Below the pieces are notes generated by a model, which searched no databases, was not told the DNA's origin, and saw only the letters and a list, made by a program, of their open reading frames with translations. A program made the position numbers and the translations under genes. Source: Hyphomicrobiales bacterium (GTDB lineage Bacteria; Pseudomonadota; Alphaproteobacteria; Rhizobiales; Rhizobiaceae). Taken from it: a stretch of DNA of 64,000 bases. Below, piece after piece: positions 50,303-60,255 of the stretch; position 1 is the first letter of the stretch; every line of letters starts with the position of its first letter. Where the stretch lies: contig JAALLE010000004.1 in NCBI GenBank assembly GCA_011087605.1, positions 1 to 64,000 on the forward strand. The letters run 5' to 3'.

Positions 50303-51360
50303 GCCGTATCCCCTTCGGCAGATGGCACGACAAGCGGTTCGACAAAAGTACCAGCAGGATTGGCCACCGGATCAATAAACACCTGACCATCCTGCATCGA
50401 CAGATTGTAAGTCGGCACTTTTTCGGTAAATGGCGGCGGCGAACGTCCGTCTTCTGGCCGATACTGATACCCGTGCCATGGACAAGTCACACATCCGTAA
50501 ATCAGGCGCCCCTCGCCCAACGGGCCATTCTGGTGAGCGCACAGATTGGAAAGCGCCGAAATCTTGCCGTTATATTTAAACACCGCGGCGCGTTCCCCAT
50601 CCGGCAATACCACGACGCGCCCGCGTTTTTCTTGCAGTTCGCTGACATCGCAAACTGGTATATGACCGGATGAATGAAATCCGCCGACATCCCGCGCCAC
50701 CTCTATGCGTGCGGAAATGACATGCAAGACGGTAACCAGCAGCGCGCCACCCAGAAAAACCACACCGAATAAACCACTGTCAGCGCTCTGAAAATAACCA
50801 AAAGCCACATGGGCCACCAGCGAGGCATAGGCAAAATAGATGCCCATATGCAAAGTTTTCCAGATTCTAGGTGTCAGGAAACTGAGCCAGAAATCATGAC
50901 TTGTGGTTGCCAGCACGATCAAAATAATTAGCGAGAAAATTCCAAACAATTCAAACGGAAAACCCAGCAATTGATCAAAACTGACATTGCTGTTGAGCAA
51001 AGCCACAAAACGGTCGGTAGGTGAAAAAACATAATACCAGTTCACCACATAAGTCGCATGGATCAGCGCAACCATGCAGGTCAAAACACCAAAGTGACGC
51101 CGGTTGTAAAGCAATGGAAGAAAGCGCCGGTCCAATCGTGCAAGTGGCCCAATGCACAAGATGAATGTCAGCATCAAAAACGCACAGGATCCAAAAGCAC
51201 GCATCCGTAATATCGGAGTTTCCACCGGCCGAGCAACGTCGTGAAATGAAGGTGCCACTTTCAAAAATATCAGCAAATAGGCAACCGTCGCAATCACAAG
51301 TATTGCGTCATAATAATATTTGTTTTTGTTCCACAGGACCGGGCGATATGAGTCGCTCAT
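50299..51360 (-). CDS. Ferric-reductase-like transmembrane domain fused to C-terminal Rieske domain
   Basis: TM helices with paired His (HFGVLTCMVALIH; LHMGIYFAYASLVAH); Rieske CAH-x16-CPWH; start MSDSYRP at 51360 preferred over 51537. Confidence 0.85.
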   Translation of the reverse strand: MSDSYRPVLWNKNKYYYDAILVIATVAYLLIFLKVAPSFHDVARPVETPILRMRAFGSCAFLMLTFILCIGPLARLDRRFLPLLYNRRHFGVLTCMVALIHATYVVNWYYVFSPTDRFVALLNSNVSFDQLLGFPFELFGIFSLIILIVLATTSHDFWLSFLTPRIWKTLHMGIYFAYASLVAHVAFGYFQSADSGLFGVVFLGGALLVTVLHVISARIEVARDVGGFHSSGHIPVCDVSELQEKRGRVVVLPDGERAAVFKYNGKISALSNLCAHQNGPLGEGRLIYGCVTCPWHGYQYRPEDGRSPPPFTEKVPTYNLSMQDGQVFIDPVANPAGTFVEPLVVPSAEGDTA

Positions 51361-51524
51361 GAGCCACTCTCCGTCGACTGAGCTGAAGGCGGAGCAATCT
51401 GTACCGGCGCTTCGAGATCGGCAGCGTCCTGCCGCACAATTACAGCAGTAACAATAATGGCAGGAATTAGCACCATCAGCACTTTCCAAATTGTGCTGTG
51501 AGACTTTCTCAGGCTTTGCTTCAT
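51357..51524 (-). CDS. 55-aa single-TM small protein, absent from ORF track
   Basis: MKQSLRKSHSTIWKVLMVLIPAIIVTAVIVRQDAADLEAPVQIAPPSAQSTESGS; ATGA overlaps with both flanking genes, GGAG SD. Confidence 0.8.
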   Translation of the reverse strand: MKQSLRKSHSTIWKVLMVLIPAIIVTAVIVRQDAADLEAPVQIAPPSAQSTESGS

Positions 51525-51772
51525 GCCCCGTCTCCATCAGACTTGTTTGCAGGGCAACCGTTTTTGGCCAATTGTTCCAGGGTCCACCAGCGCCACAAAA
51601 CCAATGGCCAGATGACCAAAACTCCAGGGATCAGCAGGGGGCGGAACGCGTAGGCATCATGAGCGGCGGGATCAATTCTGTCGATACCAACAAACAGGAA
51701 CAGGACACAGACCAGTGCGCCAATTGCGCCCCAGATTTCCACGAAACGAATAATCAGTTCAGCCAGCGACAA
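51521..51772 (-). CDS. Small 2-TM hypothetical protein
   Basis: MSLAELIIRFVEIWGAIGALVCVLFLFVGIDRID...FRPLLIPGVLVIWPLVLWRWW. Confidence 0.7.
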   Translation of the reverse strand: MSLAELIIRFVEIWGAIGALVCVLFLFVGIDRIDPAAHDAYAFRPLLIPGVLVIWPLVLWRWWTLEQLAKNGCPANKSDGDGA

Positions 51773-51837
51773 AGCCTACCTCAATCTCATTTAGCACCAC
51801 GCTCAGCGCACGCCGCGCACCTGCAACGACAGCCCGA

Positions 51838-53448
51838 TCAACCCAGTCCACCATAAGCCACGCCGGACAATTCGGCCATCTCCTTTTTCCAGGTCGTTAG
51901 ATCATCCTGATTAAACCCGGTCAGGTGATCATGGCCGCAGGCCCGAGCCATAACTTGCATCAATTCCACGGACGCTTCGAAGAAATTTTTCAACTGCTCG
52001 GCAGATTTCTCCACCACCAATCGGCTGACGAGATGAGGCTTCTGGCTGGCAATGCCCACCGGGCAATTGTTGGTGTGACAGGCCCGCATTGCAATGCAGC
52101 CAATCGCCTGCATGGCCGAATTTGATACCGCAATCGCATCGGCTCCCAAGGCCATTGCCTTGATAAAATCAGCCGGTTTTCTTAATCCGCCGGTGATCAC
52201 AAGCGAGACATCGGAACGACCACTGGAATCGAGATGCATGCGCGCCCGGGCCAGAGCTGGAATCGTCGGGACCGAGATATTATCCCTGAACAGGATTGGC
52301 GCTGCCCCCGTGCCACCTCCACGACCATCGAGAATGATGTAGTCTACGCCGACCTCGAGTGCGGCATCTATGTCCTTTTCGATATGTTGGGCAGACAGTT
52401 TGTAGCCAATTGGGATACCGCCGGTGCGATCCCGCACTTCATCAGCAAATTCCTTGAGTTGCGACACTTCGGTCCAATCAGGAAAACGGGCCGGTGAAAT
52501 CGCCGACTGACCCGGTTCCAGGTCCCGCACTTCAGCAATCTTGCCTTTCACCTTGGTACCCGGCAGATGTCCCCCGGTGCCGGTTTTAGCACCCTGTCCA
52601 CCCTTGAAGTGAAAGGCCTGAACCTTGTCCAACAACTCCCACTTGAAGCCAAAACGGGCCGACGCCAATTCGTAGAAATATCTGCTGTTCTCGGCCTGCT
52701 CTTCCGGCAACATACCGCCTTCACCGGAACAAATTCCGGTTCCAGCCAGCTCTGCACCGCGCGCCAAAGCGATTTTGGCGGGTTCAGATAGTGCACCAAA
52801 GCTCATGTCTGAAACAAATAGCGGAATGTCGAGCTTCAGCGGCTTTTGGGCGTTGGGCCCGATCACAACATCTGTACCGACCGGATCGTCATCAAGTCGT
52901 GGCGGCTTGTGAAGCTGGGCCGTCAATATCTGAATATCATCCCAACTGGGCAATTGATCGCGCGGCACACCCATTGACTCAACCTTGCCGTGATGCCCGG
53001 TTCTTTTCAGACCGTCTTTGGCATATTGTTGGATCAATCCGTTCAGCGGTTCTTCCGCGGTACCGTGAGACGTGTCGGCATAAGCACCAAGATAAGCGTC
53101 CCGGTTGAACGGCTGGGGATTGTCCAGCGCCCAGGCGGAAATTTCATCTTCATCAACCAGCACGTCGCCGCCTTCAACCCAGGAACTGAATTTCGGCAGC
53201 ACTTCGTTGTTGGCATATTCAGAAACACCGGAGTCAACGCGGTAATCCCAGTAATGGACGCCACACATGAGATTTTTGCCGCGAATGAATCCATCAGACA
53301 TCAGCGCACCTCGATGCAGGCAACGACCATAAAAGACCGTAACTTCACCATCGATCGGCACAATCACCAGATCGACTTCACCAACCAATGCATGGGCTGG
53401 TTTTCTGTCTTTGAGTTGATCGTGTTTGGCAATACTGACTTTGTTCAT
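51838..53448 (-). CDS. Rieske domain fused to glutamate-synthase-like FMN/3Fe-4S domain
   Basis: CLH-x16-CGVH Rieske motif at N-terminus; GltS-like SDMSFGALS, GEGGM, KGGQGAKTGTGG, DGRGGGTGAAP, GCIAMRACHTNNCPVGIA. Confidence 0.92.
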   Translation of the reverse strand: MNKVSIAKHDQLKDRKPAHALVGEVDLVIVPIDGEVTVFYGRCLHRGALMSDGFIRGKNLMCGVHYWDYRVDSGVSEYANNEVLPKFSSWVEGGDVLVDEDEISAWALDNPQPFNRDAYLGAYADTSHGTAEEPLNGLIQQYAKDGLKRTGHHGKVESMGVPRDQLPSWDDIQILTAQLHKPPRLDDDPVGTDVVIGPNAQKPLKLDIPLFVSDMSFGALSEPAKIALARGAELAGTGICSGEGGMLPEEQAENSRYFYELASARFGFKWELLDKVQAFHFKGGQGAKTGTGGHLPGTKVKGKIAEVRDLEPGQSAISPARFPDWTEVSQLKEFADEVRDRTGGIPIGYKLSAQHIEKDIDAALEVGVDYIILDGRGGGTGAAPILFRDNISVPTIPALARARMHLDSSGRSDVSLVITGGLRKPADFIKAMALGADAIAVSNSAMQAIGCIAMRACHTNNCPVGIASQKPHLVSRLVVEKSAEQLKNFFEASVELMQVMARACGHDHLTGFNQDDLTTWKKEMAELSGVAYGGLG

Positions 53449-53573
53449 GGATGCTGATTCCCTGCGGCAAGAGCCGCAAGGATCAACGCATTGCCATCTT
53501 CTGACAAGCCCAGTCAGTACGTTTAGTGATGTAATAGCGCAAATTTGATGGTCAGTGATCTGTGCTAGCAGGC

Positions 53574-54140
53574 CTACTTGTCAGCGCGTTTGACGTAGCT
53601 GCGCTCTTCGGTTTCCACGATAATGGCATCATCAACATTGATGAATTGCGGCACCATGACCCGCAGACCATTTGAGGCAACAGCAGGTTTGAATGAAGAG
53701 CTCACAGTTTGGCCCTTAAGAGCCGGCTCGGTTTCGGTAATTGTCAAGGTTACCTGAGCCGGTAGCACGATGTTCAGCGCATCCTCTTCGTGAAACTCAA
53801 CACCAACTTCCATTCCGTCGTCGAGAAAAACTGCATCCTCACCAACCACGTCGGACGAGACATCAATCTGATCGAACGTGTTGGGGTCCATCAGGACAAT
53901 GCCGGTGTCGCTTTCATAGAGAAACGTCATTTTGCGCTCTTCCACGCGAGCGCGCTCGACAGTTTCTGAGGCTCTGAAACGGGTGTTCTTTTTGGTGCCG
54001 GTTGTAATGTTTTTCATTTCAACCTGATTATAGGCACCACTCTTACCGGTTTTTGTCGCTTCCGTCTTTGTCACCCGCCACAGCCCGCCTTCAATCAGAA
54101 GCAGCGTGCCTTTGCGAACCTGGTTGCCGTTAATCTTCAC
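53574..54140 (-). CDS. efp: Elongation factor P, GTG start
   Basis: VKINGNQVRKGTLLLIEGGLWRVTKTEATKTGKSGAYNQVEMKNITTGTKKNTRFR. Confidence 0.92.
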   Translation of the reverse strand: MKINGNQVRKGTLLLIEGGLWRVTKTEATKTGKSGAYNQVEMKNITTGTKKNTRFRASETVERARVEERKMTFLYESDTGIVLMDPNTFDQIDVSSDVVGEDAVFLDDGMEVGVEFHEEDALNIVLPAQVTLTITETEPALKGQTVSSSFKPAVASNGLRVMVPQFINVDDAIIVETEERSYVKRADK

Positions 54141-54364
54141 TGAACAATTCCCTTCATGGACAGGTGACACTGTACCTTGTGCATACAATCTAACGAATAT
54201 TTATACCCGCTAGGCAACGCCTAGCCTCTTTGCCACCTCAGCGCAAAGCGAAATAATGATCTGGACTGTATCTTTGACAGCGAAAATCTGGCTAAAGCTA
54301 GAGCTCAGAGGCAATCGACCCTGATAATACACTCTAGCGGAACTTCTCGGAAGATTTTTGGCAA

Positions 54365-55294
54365 ATGGCGAAAAAAACCATCAAAAAACACTCTGCCAAG
54401 CCAAAAGCCAACCGCAAAGGACGGCCCGCTCCCCGCAAACAGGTGGCGAGGTCTGGCGACGCCGATCGTCGACGCACAGATGGCAGGCGAAAAGGCCCGC
54501 AATCCGAAACCGTCGCATCAAAACCCGTCAATCGTCTGACCCAATCAGAGTCTGGTGCTGAAATCATTTATGGCAAACACTCTGTCAAAGCAGTGTTCTT
54601 AAAACGCCCGCAGGATATTGAAAAACTGATCATTGCTGGCAAGGAAGATTACCATTCAGACCTGATTGATCTGGCGAATAATCGAAACATCGACACCTAC
54701 CTGTTGGCCTGGCCGGATTTCATCGCTGAAGGTGGGTTTAGCGAAGATGATAAACATCAAGGGGTCCTGGCGGTGGTCAAACCCCGCGAGATATTTTTGG
54801 AAAGCGAGCTGCATCAGTTGGCCAATGCGCGGTGCGTGCTGGTACTCGACCAGGTTTCTAACCCCCAAAATCTGGCGACCATCATCCGAAGTGCTGCTTT
54901 CTTCCACGCTGACGCATTGCTCTACATGAAGAACCGGGCCGCCACTCCAACCGCGGAAGTGGTACGGTTTGCAGTAGGCGGCGCTGAAATGATCGATATG
55001 TACCAGATCACCAATGTCTCCCGGTCGTTGGAAATGTTGAAAGACATGGGATTTACCGTACTTGGCCTGGATGAACGTGGCGAGCGCACCCTGGCTCAGC
55101 ATGATCTCAACCATCCGACCGCTTTCGTTGTCGGAGCCGAAGGGGAAGGACTTAGAAACAAGACTCGCCAATATTGTTCCGATCTTGTCCGCATTCCCGG
55201 CGGACTGCGGGGAGTTGAATCTCTCAATGCGGCCGTTGCGACAACGATTGCATTATATGAGTTTGCCCGACTGGGAGCGGGCGACAAAAACTGA
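54365..55294 (+). CDS. rlmB: 23S rRNA (guanosine-2'-O-)-methyltransferase RlmB (SpoU family)
   Basis: EIIYGKHSVKAVFL, LDQVSNPQNLATIIRSAAFF, VVGAEGEGLR, IPGGLRGVESLNAAVA. Confidence 0.92.
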   Translation: MAKKTIKKHSAKPKANRKGRPAPRKQVARSGDADRRRTDGRRKGPQSETVASKPVNRLTQSESGAEIIYGKHSVKAVFLKRPQDIEKLIIAGKEDYHSDLIDLANNRNIDTYLLAWPDFIAEGGFSEDDKHQGVLAVVKPREIFLESELHQLANARCVLVLDQVSNPQNLATIIRSAAFFHADALLYMKNRAATPTAEVVRFAVGGAEMIDMYQITNVSRSLEMLKDMGFTVLGLDERGERTLAQHDLNHPTAFVVGAEGEGLRNKTRQYCSDLVRIPGGLRGVESLNAAVATTIALYEFARLGAGDKN

Positions 55295-55313
55295 TCTGGC
55301 AAGATTGACGGAC

Positions 55314-55796
55314 TTATTCCAAAACGGAGGAATCCTTCACGGCCTCCATCACCACATAAGTTGATGTTTGGGAGACATGTGGCAACACGCTCAACACTTC
55401 ACCCAGCAGGTTGCGATAGGCGGTGATGTCATGGGTTCGCACTTTTAGCAAATAGTCAAAACCGCCAGCGATCATGTGACACTGCTCGACTTGCGGAAGT
55501 TGGCGTACGGCAACGTTGAACTTCTTCAAAGCCGCTGCGCGTGTGTCGGATAGTTTCACTTCAACAAAGGCAATGTGGTCGAGTCCAAGTTTTACCGGGT
55601 CGAGCAGTGCACGATAGCCAAGAATATAGCCATCTTTTTCCAACCGCCGTAGCCGCGTGTGACAGAGGGTCTTCGATAGACCAACCTGATCCGACAATTC
55701 GGTGACCGTTATTCGTGCGTCTCGACTTACTACTTGCAGGATTTTCTGGTCAATCGCATCAAGGTTTTCTTCGAAATTCCCGCCAATTCCACTCAT
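55314..55796 (-). CDS. putR: Lrp/AsnC family regulator, PutR-like
   Basis: LDAIDQKILQVVSRDARITVTELSDQVGLSKTLCHTRLRRLEKDGYI; divergent from putA; start MSGIGGN at 55796. Confidence 0.85.
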   Translation of the reverse strand: MSGIGGNFEENLDAIDQKILQVVSRDARITVTELSDQVGLSKTLCHTRLRRLEKDGYILGYRALLDPVKLGLDHIAFVEVKLSDTRAAALKKFNVAVRQLPQVEQCHMIAGGFDYLLKVRTHDITAYRNLLGEVLSVLPHVSQTSTYVVMEAVKDSSVLE

Positions 55797-55884
55797 TTTG
55801 GAGAATTTCCCTTCTTTATTGAAAAAATACGGAGTTTTTCCCTTATCAACTCTGCAACAATAGGGAAAAGTTGGAGACACGTCC

Positions 55885-58800
55885 ATGACCGAAATCAGAT
55901 CAAAAATGCGGCAGGTCCACACCCAGTCCGAAGCCGAAGCCTTGTCCAACCTGCTGACTGCAGCACAACTGGATCGTGAGACGCGCCACCGGATCACCCG
56001 GCGGGCGGTTGAAATCGTCCAGCAAATCCGTGATTCCTCCGACCCTGGCATGATGGAACTGTTTCTCGGCGAATACGGATTGTCGAGCGATGAGGGCGTT
56101 GCGCTGATGTGCCTGGCCGAAGCGCTGTTGCGCGTTCCCGATGGTTCCACAATCGACGCGTTGATCGACGACAAGATCGCCCCCAGCGCCTGGGGTCAGC
56201 ATTTGGGTAAATCCCATTCGTCGCTTGTTAACGCGACAACCTGGGCACTGTTCATCACCGGCAAAGTTCTTGACGACGACGATGACAGTACCATTGCCGC
56301 AACCTTGCACGGCGCTATCAAGCGCCTGGGCGAACCGGTCATTCGCCAGGCGGTGACCCGCGTCATGAAAGAACTCGGTGGACAGTTTGTTCTGGGAGAA
56401 ACCATCGGTTCCGCCATGAAACGGGCGCAGGACAAGGAGGCCGAAGGCTTTACCTATTCCTACGACATGCTCGGCGAAGCCGCCCATACGGAAGCCGACG
56501 CAAAGCGGTATCATCTGGCCTACAGCAACGCGATCACCCAACTGGCCGGTTCTTCCAACTCTTTGGACATTCGTGAAAATCCGGGTATCTCCATCAAGCT
56601 TTCGGCACTGCATCCACGATATGAGACGCTGAAAAAACAACGGGTAATGGATGAACTTGTCCCTCGCGCCAGGTCACTGGCGATTCTTGCGAAGTCTGCT
56701 GATATCGGCCTCAACATCGACGCGGAGGAAGCCGGTCGATTGGATTTGTCTCTGGATATTATTGAAGTAATCCTCCGCGACCCCGTTTTGAAAGGATGGA
56801 GCGGGTTTGGTGTTGTTGTTCAGGCCTATAGTCAGCGTGCGCCTTATGTCCTTGACTGGCTCTATAATCTGGCGCAACGGCTTGATCGCTCGATCATGGT
56901 CCGTCTCGTCAAGGGGGCCTATTGGGATACCGAAATCAAACGCGCGCAGGTTGAGGGCCTTAGCGGTTTTCCGGTCTTTACCCAGAAACCTTCAACCGAT
57001 GTCAGTTATATATGCTGTGCCAAAAAGCTGCTGGGCATGACCGACCGCATATATCCACAATTTGCCACCCACAACGCTCACACCGTTTCCGCCATTCTGG
57101 AATTGGCGGAAGACAAATCCGCATTTGAGTTTCAGCGTCTTCACGGCATGGGGGAAGCCCTGCACGACACCGTGCTCAAGCGTCAAAAAACAAGATGTAG
57201 AATTTATGCTCCCGTGGGCGCTCATCGCGAGTTGCTGGCCTATCTGGTGCGCCGCCTGCTTGAAAACGGCGCAAACTCTTCCTTTGTCAACCAGATCGTT
57301 GATGAGACCGTCCCGCCAGAAGCCGTCGCCGCTGATCCATTTGATGCCGTGGAAGCCTATCTTGATGCGCCTGAGAATCCGATTATCCGTCGCCCTTCCC
57401 ATCTGTTTGCACCGCAGCGCGTCAACTCCACGGGTTACGATTTGGAAGATCCGCAAACCCTGGCCGAACTCCAAAGTGCTCTGATTGAAGTCGAAACCAA
57501 ACAATGGAGCGGTGGCGGCGGCGACGACAAAGACAGCAATGGCAGCATTCAGAACGTCAATAGTCCAGCCAACGGCAGCCGCGTTGGGTCAATCACATTC
57601 GCCACCAAAAGTGATGTCGACCGCGCCGCTGAACGAGTGAAATGCTGGTCCAGCACCTCTGCCAAGGACAGATCGGATGTTTTGCGTAAGGCGGCGAACC
57701 TCTATGAATGCCACGCTACCGAGTTGTTCTCTCTGCTGATGCGTGAAGCTGGCAAAACACTGCTCGACTGCGTTGGCGAATTGCGTGAAGCAGTAGACTT
57801 TTTGCGCTATTACGCTGCAGAGGCCGAGACTCACGATGCAGAACCAGCTGGCATTTTTGCCTGTATTTCCCCATGGAATTTTCCGCTGGCCATTTTTAGC
57901 GGCCAGATTTCAGCCGCGTTGGCAGCGGGTAACGGGGTTCTCGCCAAACCAGCCGAATCCACCAGTCTAATTGCAAGGTTTGCGGTTTCGCTGCTGCACC
58001 AGGCCGGCGTTCCCGAGGATGTTCTGATCTTGCTGCCAGGCACTGGAGAAGAGATTGGCTCGGCTCTGACAGCCAACGGCAAAGTCAACGGCGTCTGCTT
58101 CACCGGTTCCACCCATACCGCCCAATTGATCAATCGCAGCATGGCCGATCATCTTAATCCTCAGGCCCCCCTGATCGCCGAAACGGGTGGACTGAATGCG
58201 ATGATCGTTGACAGCACCGCGCTGCCCGAACAGGCAATAACCGACATTGTCGCGTCATCCTTTCAGTCTGCGGGACAGCGCTGCAGCGCTCTTCGGGTAC
58301 TTTACCTGCAGGAAGACATCGCAAAACCATTTTTGAAGATGCTGTATGGCGCTATGGACGAGTTAAGAGTTGGTGATCCAAAGCAATTTGACAGTGATGT
58401 CGGTCCCCTCATCGATGCCAACGCCCATAATAAAATTGCCAATTATGTTGATTTGGCACGCAAAGAGGGACGACTGCTGAAACAGATAGATGGTCCCCAG
58501 ACTGGACATTTTGTTGGCCCTGCCGTCATCTCTGTATCCGGCATTGAAGACCTTGAAGAAGAGATGTTCGGTCCCGTTTTGCACATTGCTACATTTAAAA
58601 ACAAACATTTCGAGCGGGTGATCAATACCGTCAATTCGAAAGGATTTGGCCTGACATTTGGTCTGCATAGCCGGATCGATGAACGGGTACAGATGGTGGT
58701 CGACCGGGTTGAAGCAGGCAACATCTATGTCAACCGAAACCAGATCGGTGCCGTCGTCGGTTCACAGCCATTTGGTGGCGAAGGCCTCAGTGGAACCGGA

Positions 58801-59343
58801 CCCAAGGCAGGTGGACCGAGATACTTGAAGCGGTTTTATAAACAGCATTGCCAGCTCAGCCCGGCGGCAGAAGGCAAAACGATAACGGCAATGCAGATTG
58901 AAACCGGTTTTAAGCGCCATCATTCAGATCATCCCACCGCGACACCGGCAGTCGAATTGCCCGGGCCAACGGGTGAATCAAATAGATATTTCCTATTGCC
59001 CCGCAAACGAGTGTTGTGTCTTTGACCCGGGTCGGAAGCCGCCGAGTTGCAGGCGACCCGGGCAAAGGCGCTTGGATGCAACGCACTTGCAGTCGCACCG
59101 GGATGCACTGACGGCATTGATGGTGTGATTGGAGGACGCGTTCTGACCGATCTGGGCAACCTAGATGCGGTGGTGAGTTGGACAGACTGCCTCGACGAAC
59201 ATCGAAAGGCTCTCGCCGAACGTGATGGGGCAATTGTACCAATATTGTGTAATCAGGATTTCGAGCAGTGGTTGATGCTGGAACGTCACGCCTGCATCGA
59301 CACCACTGCTGCCGGTGGTAATGTTGCGCTTTTAGGTGGTTGA
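55885..59343 (+). pseudogene. putA: PutA bifunctional proline dehydrogenase/P5C dehydrogenase with in-frame TGA at 59023-59025; 1046 aa to the TGA, reading continues in frame to 59343
   Basis: PRODH and ALDH domains intact before the stop; same-frame continuation PGSEAAELQATRAKALGCNALAVAPG...RDGAIVPILCNQDFEQWLMLERHACIDTTAAGGNVALLGG matches the expected PutA C-terminus. A truncated but active enzyme is possible. Confidence 0.85.
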
Positions 59344-59418
59344 CAGAACATCTCCAGCGGCCTGATTGTGCTTAGTTGCCGTCACATCGGCGTCATTCAC
59401 CCAGGCGAGACAATTGCC

Positions 59419-60255
59419 ATGAAACTGGTTCATATTTCTGACATTCATATCCATCCGCAACAGATCCTGGGGTCGGATCCGATTGCTAACTTTCGAGCAT
59501 GCATGGCGCATGTTGATGAACATAATGGCGATGCCGACATGATCATCATTTCCGGAGATCTGACCCATCATGGCGACCCCTCAAGCTATGCCCGGCTGAA
59601 AGATATGCTGGATGAGTGGCAGTTTTCACCATTGCTGATGATGGGAAACCATGATCATCGCAAACACTTTCAAACTGCTTTCCCGGAAGTGAAAAGCGAT
59701 GAGAACGGCTATGTTCAGTATGTCCAGGATACAACTCTTGGCCGTTTCATTCTGCTCGATACCGCCGAAGCTGGCACACATGCCGGTCATTTTTGCACCA
59801 AACGTCAGGACTGGTTGCGCGGTCAACTTGAGCTGGCGCGGCGGGAAGGTCGACCTGTCTATCTGGTGATGCACCACAATCCGGTTGAAGTGGGCATTCC
59901 CAATGCCGATGCAATCGGGCTTATGGATGGTGCCGCATTTTGCGGTATTTTGAGCGATTATCGTGCTGAAATCCGGCACATTTTCTTTGGTCATTGCCAC
60001 TACGTGCTATCGGGCAGCGTTGGAGGTATCGCCTTTTCGGCCCCCCGCTCAACGAGCCATCCCTGTGTTCCAGATTTTAGTGGAATTAACCGCATGGGCC
60101 ACGGTGATCTGACGCCAACCTACAATGTCTGCCTGATTGAGGAAGATTCAACGGTCGTCCACTCAATCGACTTTCTCAAAGAGCCCTCCGTTGTCTGGAT
60201 AGATGCCAAGCCCGATGGTTGGATCGAGGACGGTACCAGCAAGGAGGACGATTAG
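59419..60255 (+). CDS. Calcineurin-like metallophosphoesterase
   Basis: LVHISDIHIHPQ, ISGDLTHHGD, MMGNHDHRKHF, FFGHCHY; start MKLVHIS at 59419. Confidence 0.9.
   Translation: MKLVHISDIHIHPQQILGSDPIANFRACMAHVDEHNGDADMIIISGDLTHHGDPSSYARLKDMLDEWQFSPLLMMGNHDHRKHFQTAFPEVKSDENGYVQYVQDTTLGRFILLDTAEAGTHAGHFCTKRQDWLRGQLELARREGRPVYLVMHHNPVEVGIPNADAIGLMDGAAFCGILSDYRAEIRHIFFGHCHYVLSGSVGGIAFSAPRSTSHPCVPDFSGINRMGHGDLTPTYNVCLIEEDSTVVHSIDFLKEPSVVWIDAKPDGWIEDGTSKEDD

Noticed and set aside
54209-54225. GCTAGGC-aac-GCCTAGC hairpin upstream of efp
   Set aside because: Short, isolated, no U-tract and no clear relation to a gene boundary; not enough to call a feature.
55797-56174. N-terminal extension of the PutR-like ORF
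   Set aside because: Extension is antisense to putA and non-homologous; real start is MSGIGGN at 55796.
55900-56640. 246-aa antisense ORF over putA
   Set aside because: Shadow ORF on a well-supported gene; no motif.
59023-59025. Selenocysteine or other recoding at the putA TGA
   Set aside because: No SECIS-like structure evident and Gly, not Sec/Cys, is expected at this position; mutation, error or simple truncation is more likely.
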